Origin: Fallopia convolvulus | Taxonomy: Eukaryota; Streptophyta; Magnoliopsida; Caryophyllales; Polygonaceae | Assembly (NCBI GenBank): GCA_964016875.1 | Contig: OZ024729.1 | Span: 24,200,494-24,264,493 of the forward strand | Direction of reading: 5' to 3' | Length of the DNA: 64,000 nucleotides | Part shown: positions 23,401 to 32,890 of the stretch, piece after piece | How positions within the stretch are numbered: position 1 is the stretch's first letter | Layout: each line of letters begins with the position of its first letter | Notes under the pieces: generated by a model | Databases searched by the model: none | What the model saw: only the letters and a program-made list of their open reading frames with translations | Told to the model about the DNA's origin: nothing | Position numbers and translations under genes: made by a program

Positions 23401-23994
23401 AAGGTGAGGGAGGAGAACAAGGATTTGAAGTATGAGAACGGGGATTTCAAGGACGAGGTCAAAAAGCTCAAAGGCCAGCTATCCGAAGAACACCAATTCT
23501 TCAGAGAGAAGGAGGCGGAGCTTCGGAAAGCCGAGGAGGAGGTTACCAGGCTCCAAGGGCGTGTTGTTGAGCACAGCAAGGAACTAGATCTCGAGGGGCC
23601 CAGGTATGTGAAGTCCGAGGCCTTTCAGGCCGAGATGGTGGAGAGTGTGAGGAAGATGTTCCAGCAGTCCGTCAGGATGGGGGTAAAGCAGGCGGTCGCG
23701 AAGTATGGGCACCTCGACCCCCGCATCAAGTTTTTCATCCCCAACTATCAGGAGACTATGGGGGAACTTGAGGGGGAAGAGCCTGAGGGAGAGTACGAGT
23801 TCTTTCTCAATGAGGATGGAACTGTGGCTAGCGAGGCGCCTACCGTGGCAGCCATCGCCCAGGAAGATGCGCCCAGCTCCCAGCCTTCTGCCATCACCGC
23901 CCCTGCCCCGGAGACTCCCCAAGGACCTACTGCTCAAGCCCCTAAAGATCCTCCGAAGACCTCCGACCCTGCCGCCGAAGCCTCGAAGATGTAA
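20435..23994 (+). pseudogene. Antisense intron-bearing gene of the Tat element (gypsy-associated 'transposase_28'-like protein), two premature stops
   Basis: It lies on the opposite strand to gag-pol. A four-exon model fits in phase. A 5' UTR exon is followed by intron 20574-21302. Coding exons 21339-22401, 22563-23107 and 23194-23994 are joined by GT-AG introns of 161 and 86 bp. The product would be about 800 aa. It starts MPRRASASPPPGFAF; residues about 120-320 resemble the putative gypsy-type transposon domain (LFSLQAGFRLPLAQHFVDYL, then FPNAWRLLCAY). A Ser/Ala/Lys-rich middle follows, then a long coiled coil (from GRMEARLQERDAELEKKGKS) and an acidic Pro/Ala-rich tail. Two in-frame stops, TGA 22296-22298 and TAG 23015-23017, fit C-to-T changes. 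Homologous reading continues across both. The function of such proteins is unknown. Confidence 0.75.
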
Positions 23995-24330
23995 AGGATG
24001 TCGTTGTCTGCTTCTGTTTTTTTTTTGTTGTTTTGCTTGTTGTTTTGCTGGTGGCCCTGCGGGGCCTGTAATTAAACATCTGGGCACACGTGCCCCAGCT
24101 TTTTATGTTATTTTCCTTACCCTATGATTGCTTGTTTGTTCTAGCTTTCTCGTAAATGCTCGCACATATTATCTACCCAACCCCATGGCCCGAGTGTCAC
24201 AATTATTGTGGTATTCGAGCCACATCGGGTGTTTCTGATTATGTATCGAGATCTCGAGCTTTGCTTCAATGATTCGCCGAGGCCCCGAGCCTTTTCCGGA
24301 CTTCGCACAACGACTTTGTCGAGGCCACGA
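23995..24330. other. 3' flank of the antisense gene
   Basis: T-rich after the stop codon (TTTTTTTTTGTTG near 24020), a plausible 3' UTR of the antisense transcript. No gene is seen. It leads into the tandem array. Confidence 0.4.
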
Positions 24331-24980
24331 GCGGGAAGCGAGGGAGGGATTTAACGAGATTCTCCAACGCCTTGCGTGAAGCGAGGTTTGGACTTAACGA
24401 AGATCTCCAACCCCAAGCGGGAAGCGAGGGATGGGCTTAACGAGATTCTCCAACACCTCGCGTGAAGCGAGGGATGGACTTAACGAGATTCTCCAACACC
24501 TCGCGTGAAGCGAGGTTTGGACTTAACGAAGATCTCCAACCCCAAGCGGAAAGCGAGGGATGGACTTAACGAGATTCTCCAACACCTTGCGTGAAGCGAG
24601 GTTTGGACTTAACGAAGATCTCCAACCCCAAGCGGGAGGCGAGGGATGGACTTAACGAGATTCTCCAACACCTCGCGTGAAGCGAGGTTTGGACTTAACG
24701 AAGATCTCCAACCCCAAGCGGGAAGCGAGGGATGGACTTAACGAGATTCTCCAACACCTCGCGTGAAGCGAGGTTTGGACTTAACGAAGATCTCCAACCC
24801 CAAGCGGGAAGCGAGGGATGGACTTAACAAGATTCTCCAACACCTCGCGTGAAGCGAGGTTTGGACTTAACGAAGATCTCCAACCCCAAGCGGGGAGCGA
24901 GGGATGGACTTAACGAGATTCTCCAACACCTCGCGTGAAGCGAGGTTTGGACTTAACGAAGATCTCCAACCCCAAGCGGG
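24331..24980. repeat. Tandem array of 43-bp subunits (86-bp dimer)
   Basis: About 15 subunits alternate between two variants: GAAGCGAGGGATGGACTTAA with GAGATTCTCCAACACC, and GAAGCGAGGTTTGGACTTAA with GAAGATCTCCAACCCC. In one place (about 24430-24510) the first variant occurs twice running. The array lies between integrase and the antisense ORF, i.e. in the 3' untranslated part of the element, where Tat elements often carry tandem repeats. Confidence 0.92.
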
Positions 24981-25076
24981 GGATGGAATTTTAACCCGGA
25001 GTTTTTATTTTTGAGAGAGATTTTGAAAGTCCCACAACCCTTTATTCACAAAAAGCAGTAACGGAGTTCAGAGAGT

Positions 25077-26066
25077 TTACACGAAATATTTCCTTAACCG
25101 GTCGATGTTCCACGTCTTACTGAGGGTTCGCCCCTCGTTGTCTTTGAGCTTAAAGGCTCCGGGAGTGACCTCCTCCCCGAGGATGTATGGTCCCTCCCAG
25201 TTGGGGTCCAGTTTGCCACCTTCAGTTCTTCTCAAGACGAGATTGCATGTGGCCAGGAGCCGAGGTCTCACCTTCTTTTCGTGGTAAACTGCCACGCGGC
25301 GCTTGTATTCCCTGGAGCGAAGGTTGGCTACTTCGCGTAGCTCGTCGCGGAAGAGCAACTCGACCCTGAGACTGGCCTCGTTCTCCTTTTCATCAAAATC
25401 GAACACCCTCGCCGATGGGACCAGGGTTTCTACCGGGACTAGGGCCTCTGCCCCGTAGGTTAGGGCGAACGGCGTTTCTCCGGTCGCGCGGCGCACGGTG
25501 GTGCGGTACGTCCATAAGACGAGCGGGAGAAGCTCTGCCCAACGACCTTGCGCCATGCCCAACCGCTTTTTTAGATCGGACAGGATGCGGGCGTTGACGT
25601 TTTCTACCTGGCCGTTGGACTGAGGATGGGCCACGGAGGAGAACTTGAGGGTTATGCCGAGTTCTGAGCAGAATGTCCGGGTCTCTTCACAATCAAATTG
25701 GGGGCCATGGTCGGTCATGATGGTCATGGGAACGCCGAAGTGGCAAACAAGGTTCTTCCACAGAAATTCGCAGACCTTAGTCCCCGTGATCTTCGCCATT
25801 GCTTGTGCCTCAACCCACTTCGTGAAGTAGTCGACGATGACCAGGATATACCGCACCTGACCGGGGGCCTTGGGTAAGGGGCCGAGGATGTCCATCCCCC
25901 ACATCGCGAAGGGGCACGGTGCGTGGATGGAGCGAAGCGGCAAGGTCGGGGCGTGCAAGAGGTTACAGTGCTTCTGGCATCCATCACATCGCTGAACATA
26001 GTCCCTTGCGTCTTGCCGGAGGGTCGGCCAGAAGTACCCCAAGTGGGCGATCTTATGCGAAAGGGT
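25077..26066 (-). pseudogene. Integrase domain of the Tat pol
   Basis: Integrase inserts the cDNA copy into the genome. In order it has a zinc-finger remnant (YVQRCDGCQKH), then the DDE core with WGMDILGPLPKAPGQVRY (first Asp), IMTDHGPQFDCEETRTF (second Asp), and HPQSNGQVENVN, where the usual third acidic residue follows. The C-terminal part ends LSKTWNIDRLRKYFV at a normal stop. It is in frame with the RNase H segment and separated from it only by a TGA at 26067-26069. Its open frame therefore begins after that stop and has no true start of its own. Confidence 0.9.
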
Positions 26067-26906
26067 TCACCATCCGGGGTGGCCGCCACAGACCCCTTCA
26101 TGGGCCTCATAGAGGATGTGCTCCGTCGACTCGGTCGGGACACACAGTAGGTTGGGTTCGGCGTAGCCTCGGCGATAAAGGCAGCCACCTATGACGCAAT
26201 ACCGCGCCGCCTGCATTTTCAGCTTCCTGGCCTGCGCGGGGTCCTCTGGGAGGACCCCGCTTTCCACATACCGTGTTATCAGGATCCTCCAATCATCCGC
26301 GGTGATAGATAGAACCTCGATGTTCACACTCCGCGAGAGTTTTCGCTCTACCATCACGTGGTTCCCCACTTCAAGGGGAAGGGCGGATCCTAACCTTGCT
26401 AGCGCGTCTGCCTTGGTGTTCGAGGTTCGAGGGATGGACTCTACCGCGAAGGTTTCCAGGCATGACACCAAGGCTTTGACCTTTTCTCGGTACGCGGGCA
26501 GGAACCCCGTTTTGGTGTCGTACTGACCGTTGAGCTGGCGCGCTACCAGCTCGGAGTCGGTGTAGACCCTGATTTTCCGGGCCCCACTGAGGAGCGCCAT
26601 CTCGATTCCCGCGATCATGGCTTCGTACTCGGCCTCGTTATTGGTGGCGTCGAAGGCGAAGTTAAGTGAGTACTCCGTCTCGATCGAGGGCCCAGCGAGG
26701 AATACGCCAGCCCCACCACCGGCGTCACATCGCGAGCCGTCGACGAACACCTTCCACTCTTCCGAGCTTGTTTCTGTTTCGGGGAAAGTGACCTCCACCA
26801 TAAAGTCAGCGAGGGCCTGCCCCTTCATGGCAGTTCTTGGGAGGTAGCTGATGTCGAACTCGGAGAGCTCGACTGCCCACTTCGTCATCCGCCCGGAGAG
26901 GGCGGG
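26067..26906 (-). pseudogene. Archaeal-type RNase H domain and linker of the Tat pol
   Basis: The second RNase H characteristic of Tat elements. Catalytic residues are in VFVDGSRCDAGGGAG, NNEAEYEAMIAGIEMA, RVYTDSELVARQLNG and NTKADALARLGSALP, giving D-E-D-D. A zinc-binding linker towards integrase follows (HEGVCGGHPGW). In-frame stops bound it on both sides: TAG at 26907-26909 (after LPLRQILH) and TGA at 26067-26069 (after GGHPGW). Both interrupt reading that clearly continues, so they are late mutations. Confidence 0.9.
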
Positions 26907-28958
26907 CTAGTGGAGGATTTGTCGAAGTGGGAGGTCAGACAGGACCAGGATGGGGTGCGCATGGAAGTAAGGGTGCAGACGCCTTGCGGCGGTCACAACT
27001 GCCAGCGCCATCTTTTCTGCTGGGGAATATCGCTGCTCCGCGGGCTGGAGCACACGGCTCACGAAATAAACTGGGTGCGTGGCCTTTCTGGTGAGCACCG
27101 CGCTGACCGTCTCGGGGCTGACGGCCACATAAAGTTGCAAGTCTTCACCCTCCAGTGGGGGCGACAGTGTGGGGAGCTTTGTCAAGAAGGCCTTTAGCTC
27201 AGAGAAGGCGAGCTCCAGATTCTCGTCCCACACGAACTTGTCATTCTGCTTGAGAGCCGCGAAAAAGGGGAGGGATCTTTCCGCCAGGCGGGAGCAGAAC
27301 CTCCCAAGGTAGTTGACAGCACCGTTAAGCCGTTGCACCTCGGTGCGAGACCGTGGTGACCTCATGGAGAGGATCGACTCGACCTTGGCAGGGTTTACGT
27401 CGATGCCCCGTTCGCTAATCATAAAGCCCAAGAATTTTCCCGATGACACGCCGAAGACGCACTTCTCGGGGTTCAGGCTGAGGCGGTTGTGCCTGAGAGT
27501 TGCGAAGACCTCAGCGAGGTCGACCAGATGCTCCTCAGGGTCTTGCTCCGGACAACAATGTCGTCGACATAAGCGGACACATTCCGTCCGAGATGGCTCT
27601 TGAAAACGCGGTCGACGAGGCGTTGAAAGGTTGCCCCGCATTTTTCAGCCCAAACGGCATGACTTTGTAGCAATAAGTGTCGCGCTGGGTGATGAAGGAT
27701 GTCTCCTCCTCTTCTCGCAGGTTCATCAGGACCTGATTGTACCCCGAGTATGCGTCGAGGAAGCTCAGAACCCCGTGACCTGCGGTTGAGTCAACGAGCT
27801 CGTCGATCAAGGGCAAGGGGTAGCTGTCTTTGGGACAGGCTTTGTTGAGATCCTTGAAGTCGACGCACATTCTCCACTTCCCGCTGGCTTTTTTGACAAG
27901 CACGACGTTGGACAACCACCGGGGGTATTGGACCTCGCGTATAAACCCCGCAGCCAGCAATTTTTCCACCTCGTCATTTGCGGCGCTTGCCCTTTCCTCG
28001 TTCATTTTTCTTCGTCGCTGCACCACAGGGCGAGTGGTGACGTCGACGTTCAGAGAGTGCTGGGCTACGGTCCGCGGGACACCTCGGAGGTCCTTCGCAG
28101 TCCAAGCGAAAACGTCGCGGGACCCTGCGAGCAAGGCTTCTAGCGACATCGTCGATGCCCCCGAGAGGCACTCCCCGAGGTAGATCTTCTCGGACTCGCT
28201 CTCGAAAGGGGATATCACCCTTCTTTTCGGCTCTGGAGTGGGGATTGTGAAATCCCGGATTTCGAGGTCGGCCTCGCCGGGAGATTCCACCACGAACACC
28301 GGGCACTTTTGCTTTGCAGAGGTTGCGTAGCAAACGCGACCTTCCTCCTGATTGCCCTTTACCTCTCCAACCCCGCCATCGACGGGGAACTTCATCTTCA
28401 AGTGATAGATAGAAACTACCGCCTGGAACTTCATCAAGGAGACCCTCCCAATGATCGCGTTCCACACCGAAGGCAGGCGCACCACTGTGAACTCCACCAT
28501 TTCGGTCCTCCTGGTGGACCCGGTGCCGAGCGTCATCCAGAGGTCGATGATTCCGGCCACGTCGACTTCGTCTCCCGAGAAGGAGGTGAGTTTCCCAGCG
28601 TAGGGCTTCAAGGAGGTCTCGGAGATGCCCAATTGCTCGAACGCGCCATAGTACATGATGTCCACGGAGGATCCCGTGTCCACTAGTACTCGCTTAACCA
28701 TCTTTGAGCCCACCTGCGCGTGGACCACCAGGGGTCGGAGTGTGGCATGTGAAGCCCATCGACATCATCTGACGAGAAGGACAAACCTACGTGGGCGCGC
28801 GAGGTTTGTGCGACGCTGAACACCGAGGGTTCATGATGGCTTTCCCTCGCGTATCTCTTCCGCTCTGCCTGGGTTGACCCAGCCGGTGATGGTCCGCCCG
28901 AGATGGTATGGATGTACCCATCGGGCGCCGTTGCCTGTCCCGACCGGGCCTGCTTCAC
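26907..28958 (-). pseudogene. Protease, reverse transcriptase and connection/RNase H of the Tat pol, frameshifted
   Basis: The aspartic protease motif is VLVDTGSSVDIMYYG. Reverse transcriptase blocks follow: VVLVKKASGKWRMCVDFKDL, FLDAYSGYNQV, VMPFGLKNAG, then after a frameshift the catalytic YVDDIVV. After another frameshift come LNPEKCVFGVSSGKFLGF and the connection domain (VYFVSRVLQPAEQRYSPAEK). Three single-base frameshifts break it: near 28731-28734 (before the protease), 27634-27637 (before the YVDD block) and about 27541-27544 (just after it). Each is a missing base in or beside a short run of one base. The frame 28958-28731 (ISGGPSPAGSTQAERKRYAR) links gag to protease. Confidence 0.9.
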
Positions 28959-29012
28959 GGGCGCTTGTTGCTCGACGTTGTTGTTGTTGTTAGCCTGGGT
29001 CTGACTTGGGCC

Positions 29013-30404
29013 TCATGGCTCGAGGTTGGCTCCCGACGCGGGGTTGGCACGGCCCTTTTCATTTGGGTCATATGAGGGACCTCCCTTGCCTCGGTAACCC
29101 CACGGTTTCCTGCCAAAGCAGTTCCAGCCTCCGCCACCGCCTCCACGGTTGTTGTTCCGGTTATTGTTGTTGTTGTCATTGTTCCGGCTATTGTTGTTGT
29201 TTCTGTTGTTGTTGTTGTTGTTGTTGTTGGGGTTGTGTGCCTGCGTCGCATACGCATCGCGCGCGGCCGGCGCGGCCACCTTTGCCTTCCCCTTGGCCTC
29301 GGCGACAATCTCTTTGTCAGTTCGTGGTCGCGAACTCTGGTTGGCGGCATCCTCGGCGTATACTTGGGCCGTGATTCGGGCGCACAAGCTTTCGTATGTC
29401 TCCGGATTCTTATAAAAAATGCGGTTTTTGAATTCCCCGATGCGCAGGTTGTCCATGAGGGTGTCGCGCACCGACGACTCATCGACGTGCGCGATCTCCG
29501 CCACCGCGGTCGTGAACCTTGTGAAGAAAGCGCCTAAGGATTCGCTCTCCCCCTGCTCGATCCCGCGGAGGTCCCGCATGTTCTTCTTGCGCTTCCTGGA
29601 GCCGCTGAAGTGCGTGACAAAGGAATCACATAGTTGGGCGAACGAGGTCACGGAGCCGACCTTCTTGCTTGAGAACCATGTCAATGCGGCCTTTTCCAGG
29701 GTGGTGGGGAAAACCCTGCAGAATATCGCGTCATTGTAAGCGTTGACGTTCATCTGGACCGCGAAGTGTTTTACGTGCTCCTCGGGGTCCGCTGAACCGT
29801 CATAAAGCCCCATTTGCGGCCTCAAGAAGCCCTTGGACATGGGCGCGTTCCGGATCGCGTCCATGAACGGGGAGGTGATCTTGGCTTCCTCCTGATTTTG
29901 GGGCGGTGGCCTCGAATTATGCGATCGGGACCTCGGGTAGTGCATCGCGCTCCCCGCTGTTTCGGACAACTCTGGCTCCTGCAGCCTCGATCGACGCGAT
30001 CGGGACCGCGAGATCTGCATGGGATCTCGGGGAGGTCTCTCTGTCGACGAGCCGTTGGTGGAGGACTTGGGCTCATGCGCACGCCTAGGGACGCACGCGG
30101 GGACATACTCGGAGTGCGACTCACCCTGGGGGGGATAGGGGACGTACGAAGGGGCGAAGCCCTGCTGGTATTGCCCATAAGCCGGGTAGGGATATGGGTT
30201 CGGGGGCTCGCCGCCCTGCTCGAGGCTTTGGAATGGGAATGGATTTTGCGGGGAGATGTACGTCCATCCCGGAGGGACCACGAACGGGCAGCCCGGAGGT
30301 CCCGCGGCTGTCCATTGCGTAGTTTCTGGCATGTTGTCGGGGTGTTGAGGGAAGAAATTGTTTGGGCAAGCCATTTTGAGGGAATCGAAGCCAAGGTTTT
30401 GCAC
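29013..30404 (-). CDS. gag: Gag of the Tat element
   Basis: A 463-aa Gag. The N-terminal 130 residues are Pro/Tyr/Gln-rich. The capsid-like retrotransposon gag domain covers about residues 170-345 (MGLYDGSADPEEHVKHFAVQ, EKAALTWFSSK, ESLGAFFTRFTTAVAEIAHV). An Asn-rich tract follows (about residues 393-425), encoded by the GTT/TTG microsatellite at 29142-29232. The C-terminus is Gly-rich with one remaining Cys and no intact CCHC knuckle. The stop is a TGA at 29013-29015. The same frame stays open beyond it towards protease, so gag and pol were probably one frame and this stop is a later C-to-T change. The start could also be the second Met, 10 codons in. Confidence 0.85.
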   Translation of the reverse strand: MQNLGFDSLKMACPNNFFPQHPDNMPETTQWTAAGPPGCPFVVPPGWTYISPQNPFPFQSLEQGGEPPNPYPYPAYGQYQQGFAPSYVPYPPQGESHSEYVPACVPRRAHEPKSSTNGSSTERPPRDPMQISRSRSRRSRLQEPELSETAGSAMHYPRSRSHNSRPPPQNQEEAKITSPFMDAIRNAPMSKGFLRPQMGLYDGSADPEEHVKHFAVQMNVNAYNDAIFCRVFPTTLEKAALTWFSSKKVGSVTSFAQLCDSFVTHFSGSRKRKKNMRDLRGIEQGESESLGAFFTRFTTAVAEIAHVDESSVRDTLMDNLRIGEFKNRIFYKNPETYESLCARITAQVYAEDAANQSSRPRTDKEIVAEAKGKAKVAAPAARDAYATQAHNPNNNNNNNNRNNNNSRNNDNNNNNRNNNRGGGGGGWNCFGRKPWGYRGKGGPSYDPNEKGRANPASGANLEP

Positions 30405-30431
30405 GAATCGAGGAACTACTTAGGATGAAGA

Positions 30432-30450
30432 AGTTCCCACAGACGGCGCC
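30432..30450 (-). other. Primer-binding site of the Tat element
   Basis: On the minus strand, GGCGCCGTCTGTGGGAAC follows the 5' LTR end after two bases. This PBS is common to many plant Tat/Athila-type Ty3/Gypsy elements. It fixes the orientation as minus. Confidence 0.8.
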
Positions 30451-30452
30451 AG

Positions 30453-31269
30453 TGATGAAACCCGAAATGAAAGGCTCGCTAGAAGACAAGAAACGAGATT
30501 ATTATATTCGAAAGTGCAAACACTTGCTTCTTTATTTATGATTTTCTTTACAGCGAGGTTTACAGGCCCACGAGGCCAACAGATTATTTGAGAATTACAC
30601 CCTTCACCTCCTACGATTATCCGAGATCTCGACCTAACAATGTCTGAGATCCCCCAGTGGCCAGCTAGCTCTAAGCATCACTTGCCGGTCCCTTTGAGCG
30701 AGGTTGAGTTGCGGAGTCTTTGATGTGAGGTAGAGCGAGGTGTAAGAGGCTTGCGAGGTGGTGTAGCGAGGTCTTTGATGTGAGCGGAGACTCTGTGAGA
30801 CTTGAAGTCTTTTTGTGGACTTCGCTTGTCTATTGCGAGGCCTTTTAACGGTGTTCCAATCACGTCGATCTTCAACGAGCAAGAAAGTTCTTGAGTTCAA
30901 GATGTTTTTCGACCCCTTTTCCATTCGAGAATCTCCTCTTTTTATAGAGGATTGGGGAGTCGAGTTTTGGTCGTTGTCCGATGTGGGACGCCCGAGATCA
31001 AGGGCTCTGATTGGCCTAGAGGCGAGGCAGCCGGTGATTGGCTCGAAGAACGGCGTTCGCTGAGTGGTCATGGTGGGCGGGCGCAAGTAGAGTCGGTTAC
31101 GAGGTCGAGACCTCGCTCCGAGGTCGAGGGGGACCTCGTGGGGTAGGAATTTTGTTAAAATAAGTGGGTATGGTTGTGGGCCCCAGGATCATCCTCGGGG
31201 GTCCCTTTGACCTCGTTTGACCCTCATACCTCGGGCCCACCTCTTGCTTCGTTATTTTGAGCATCATCA
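30453..31269 (-). repeat. 5' LTR of the Tat element (right copy)
   Basis: 817 bp, equal in length to the left copy. The roughly nine differences by eye are all transitions, mostly at CG sites. It ends at the PBS on its inner side and at the AGTAA target on its outer side. Confidence 0.93.
30938..30946 (-). promoter_or_regulatory. TATA box of the Tat 5' LTR
   Basis: TATAAAAAG on the minus strand, about 323 bp into the LTR, in the context CTCTATAAAAAGAGGAG. It would drive gag-pol, and it is conserved in the other LTR at 19777-19785. Confidence 0.65.
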
Positions 31270-31736
31270 AGTAACAAGTGGCTTTTGGACAACAATTTAT
31301 TTTGAATGTGAATTTTAATTAGTATTAAAAAAAATCAAAAAGAAATAATATTTTAATTGATGACCAAATAGGTCTGGGCAACCATTGAATATACTCTTAG
31401 TCTTTGCAAAGCTTTTTTATGGACTAGCTTAGCTAATGGAAAGAAATGTTTAGTTGCATGGTCTAAGCCCTAAGGTTTGTAGACCAACTGAAGAAGGTGG
31501 TTGATAAGAGAGAGGTTGTGATGGTAATGAGAAAGATGGAAAAAGGAAAAAGAGAAAAGAAAGTTGAAAAAGTAGACAAATTTAATGGAACGGTCGAAAA
31601 AAAATACTACAAGACAAATTTTCGGAGACGGAGGGAGTATGTTTTGAATGGGTGATTTACGTACCACCTCACAACTTACTTTCTATAGGACTTTAACTAT
31701 TGACTGGCCCGGGGCATACAAATGTATATGTTGACT
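31270..31736. other. Flank without a gene
   Basis: AT-rich sequence ending at the TGTTGACT target of the next hAT element. The phrase CGGAGACGGAGGGAGTA at about 31622 resembles the terminal sequence of a Stowaway-like MITE (CTCCCTCCGTC in reverse). No partner end was found. Confidence 0.35.
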
Positions 31737-32496
31737 AGGGCTGGGCAAAAAAAACCGTAACCGAAAAACCGAACCGGAAAACCGATAAACCGCTCACTTT
31801 TTACGGTTAACCGAACCGAAAAAAAATATTTATCGGTTACGGTTAACCAACCGATACTTTTAACGGTTCAACGGTTCGGATACGGTTATTAATATTTTCA
31901 CGGGCGGTTAACCGTATAACCGATAATATTAAAATATATATTATATGTTTTTAAAAAGAAAATTATATATCTAATTAGTTTTAGTTAAAAATAAATATAT
32001 TTTAATAAACTATAAACTATCTTATTATAAGTTAACAACGAAGCAAAGAAGCAACAGTAGCATAACCTTAAATTGAATGAATGACACTAAGATTTATGAG
32101 CGTGAACTTCAAATTACTAGTTAATCGCCCTTAATTCAATTCAACTCACACCTTCAGCACCACTTCTGGCATCAGAGATGAATTTTGGATATTTGTATTT
32201 AATAAATCTCCTTAGTTAAGTGGACATATTTTGAATATTTTTTTGTATTTTATATTTAATTTAAAATTTAAGTTTATTTTATTAAAAAATAAGGTAAATT
32301 TTTAATTAGAAAAATCTGATTTTTGATTTTAAAAAAATAAATAAAACAAGTCGGTTAACCGATAAACCGTACCGAGTTTCACGGTTAACCGATAACGAAC
32401 GGTACGGTTATGGTTATTGAAATTTAATAACCGAAGTTCCGGTTAACCGATGTCCGGTTAACCGAAACTCCGGTTAACCAACCGTGCCCACCCCAT
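31737..32496. mobile_element. hAT-type MITE (760 bp)
   Basis: The flanks are a perfect 8-bp duplication TGTTGACT (31729-31736 and 32497-32504). The ends are short inverted repeats: AGGGCTGGGCA at the left and ATGGGGTGGGCA in reverse complement at the right. The subterminal 150 bp at each end is packed with GGTTAACCG/CGGTTAACC-type palindromes, likely transposase-binding sites. The middle is AT-rich and non-coding. Confidence 0.88.
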
Positions 32497-32822
32497 TGTT
32501 GACTACTTGTACTGTGTTTTCTTCACTCTCGTCTTACAAAATAAAAATAAAACAAAAACTTTTTTGTTTAAGGGATTTTTAATAAACATAAAGAGAAATA
32601 TGACTATTAATAATTTAATATAGCTACGTGTTTGGTGAGTGTGACTGTGACAAGACTATTAATTCCTGTGGTTCTGTGAATGTGCCACTTAATTTCCTAT
32701 ACAATATCATCATGGTTGAGAATGCTATAAATATATTTATAAAATGACAATATACACACAAATAATTAATTTATAAATTCGTATGATATCAACTATCGAG
32801 TAAGGTGATCTCGATCAACTGA

Positions 32823-32830
32823 TATAAAAG
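32823..32830 (+). promoter_or_regulatory. TATA box of the pectate lyase gene
   Basis: TATAAAAG lies 61 bp before the ATG at 32891, followed by a purine-rich leader (GAGAGGGAAGGGAG). Confidence 0.6.
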
Positions 32831-32890
32831 GCCGACCTCTAAACACAGCGAGAGGGAAGGGAGAAAAAATCAGAGAAGAGAAGAAAGAAG

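Larger units (their letters stand above)
19292..31269 (-). mobile_element. Tat-lineage Ty3/Gypsy retrotransposon with an antisense gene (11978 bp)
   Basis: Two 817-bp LTRs (19292-20108 and 30453-31269) differ at about nine positions, all transitions. The flanks AGTAG/AGTAA give a 5-bp target duplication with one mismatch. On the minus strand the order is 5' LTR, PBS, gag, protease, reverse transcriptase, RNase H with an extra archaeal-type RNase H, integrase, tandem repeats, an antisense ORF and the 3' LTR. The second RNase H and the extra antisense ORF near the 3' end are traits of the Tat group (Retand/Ogre-like). The pol frame is broken by stops and frameshifts, so this copy is no longer autonomous. 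Confidence 0.93.

Noticed and set aside
24331..24980. Possible CRISPR-like array
   Set aside because: The units are contiguous diverged tandem repeats without unique spacers, in a plant retrotransposon.
29142..29415. Plus-strand Leu/Cys-rich open frames
   Set aside because: They are complements of the Asn-coding TTG/GTT microsatellite in gag.
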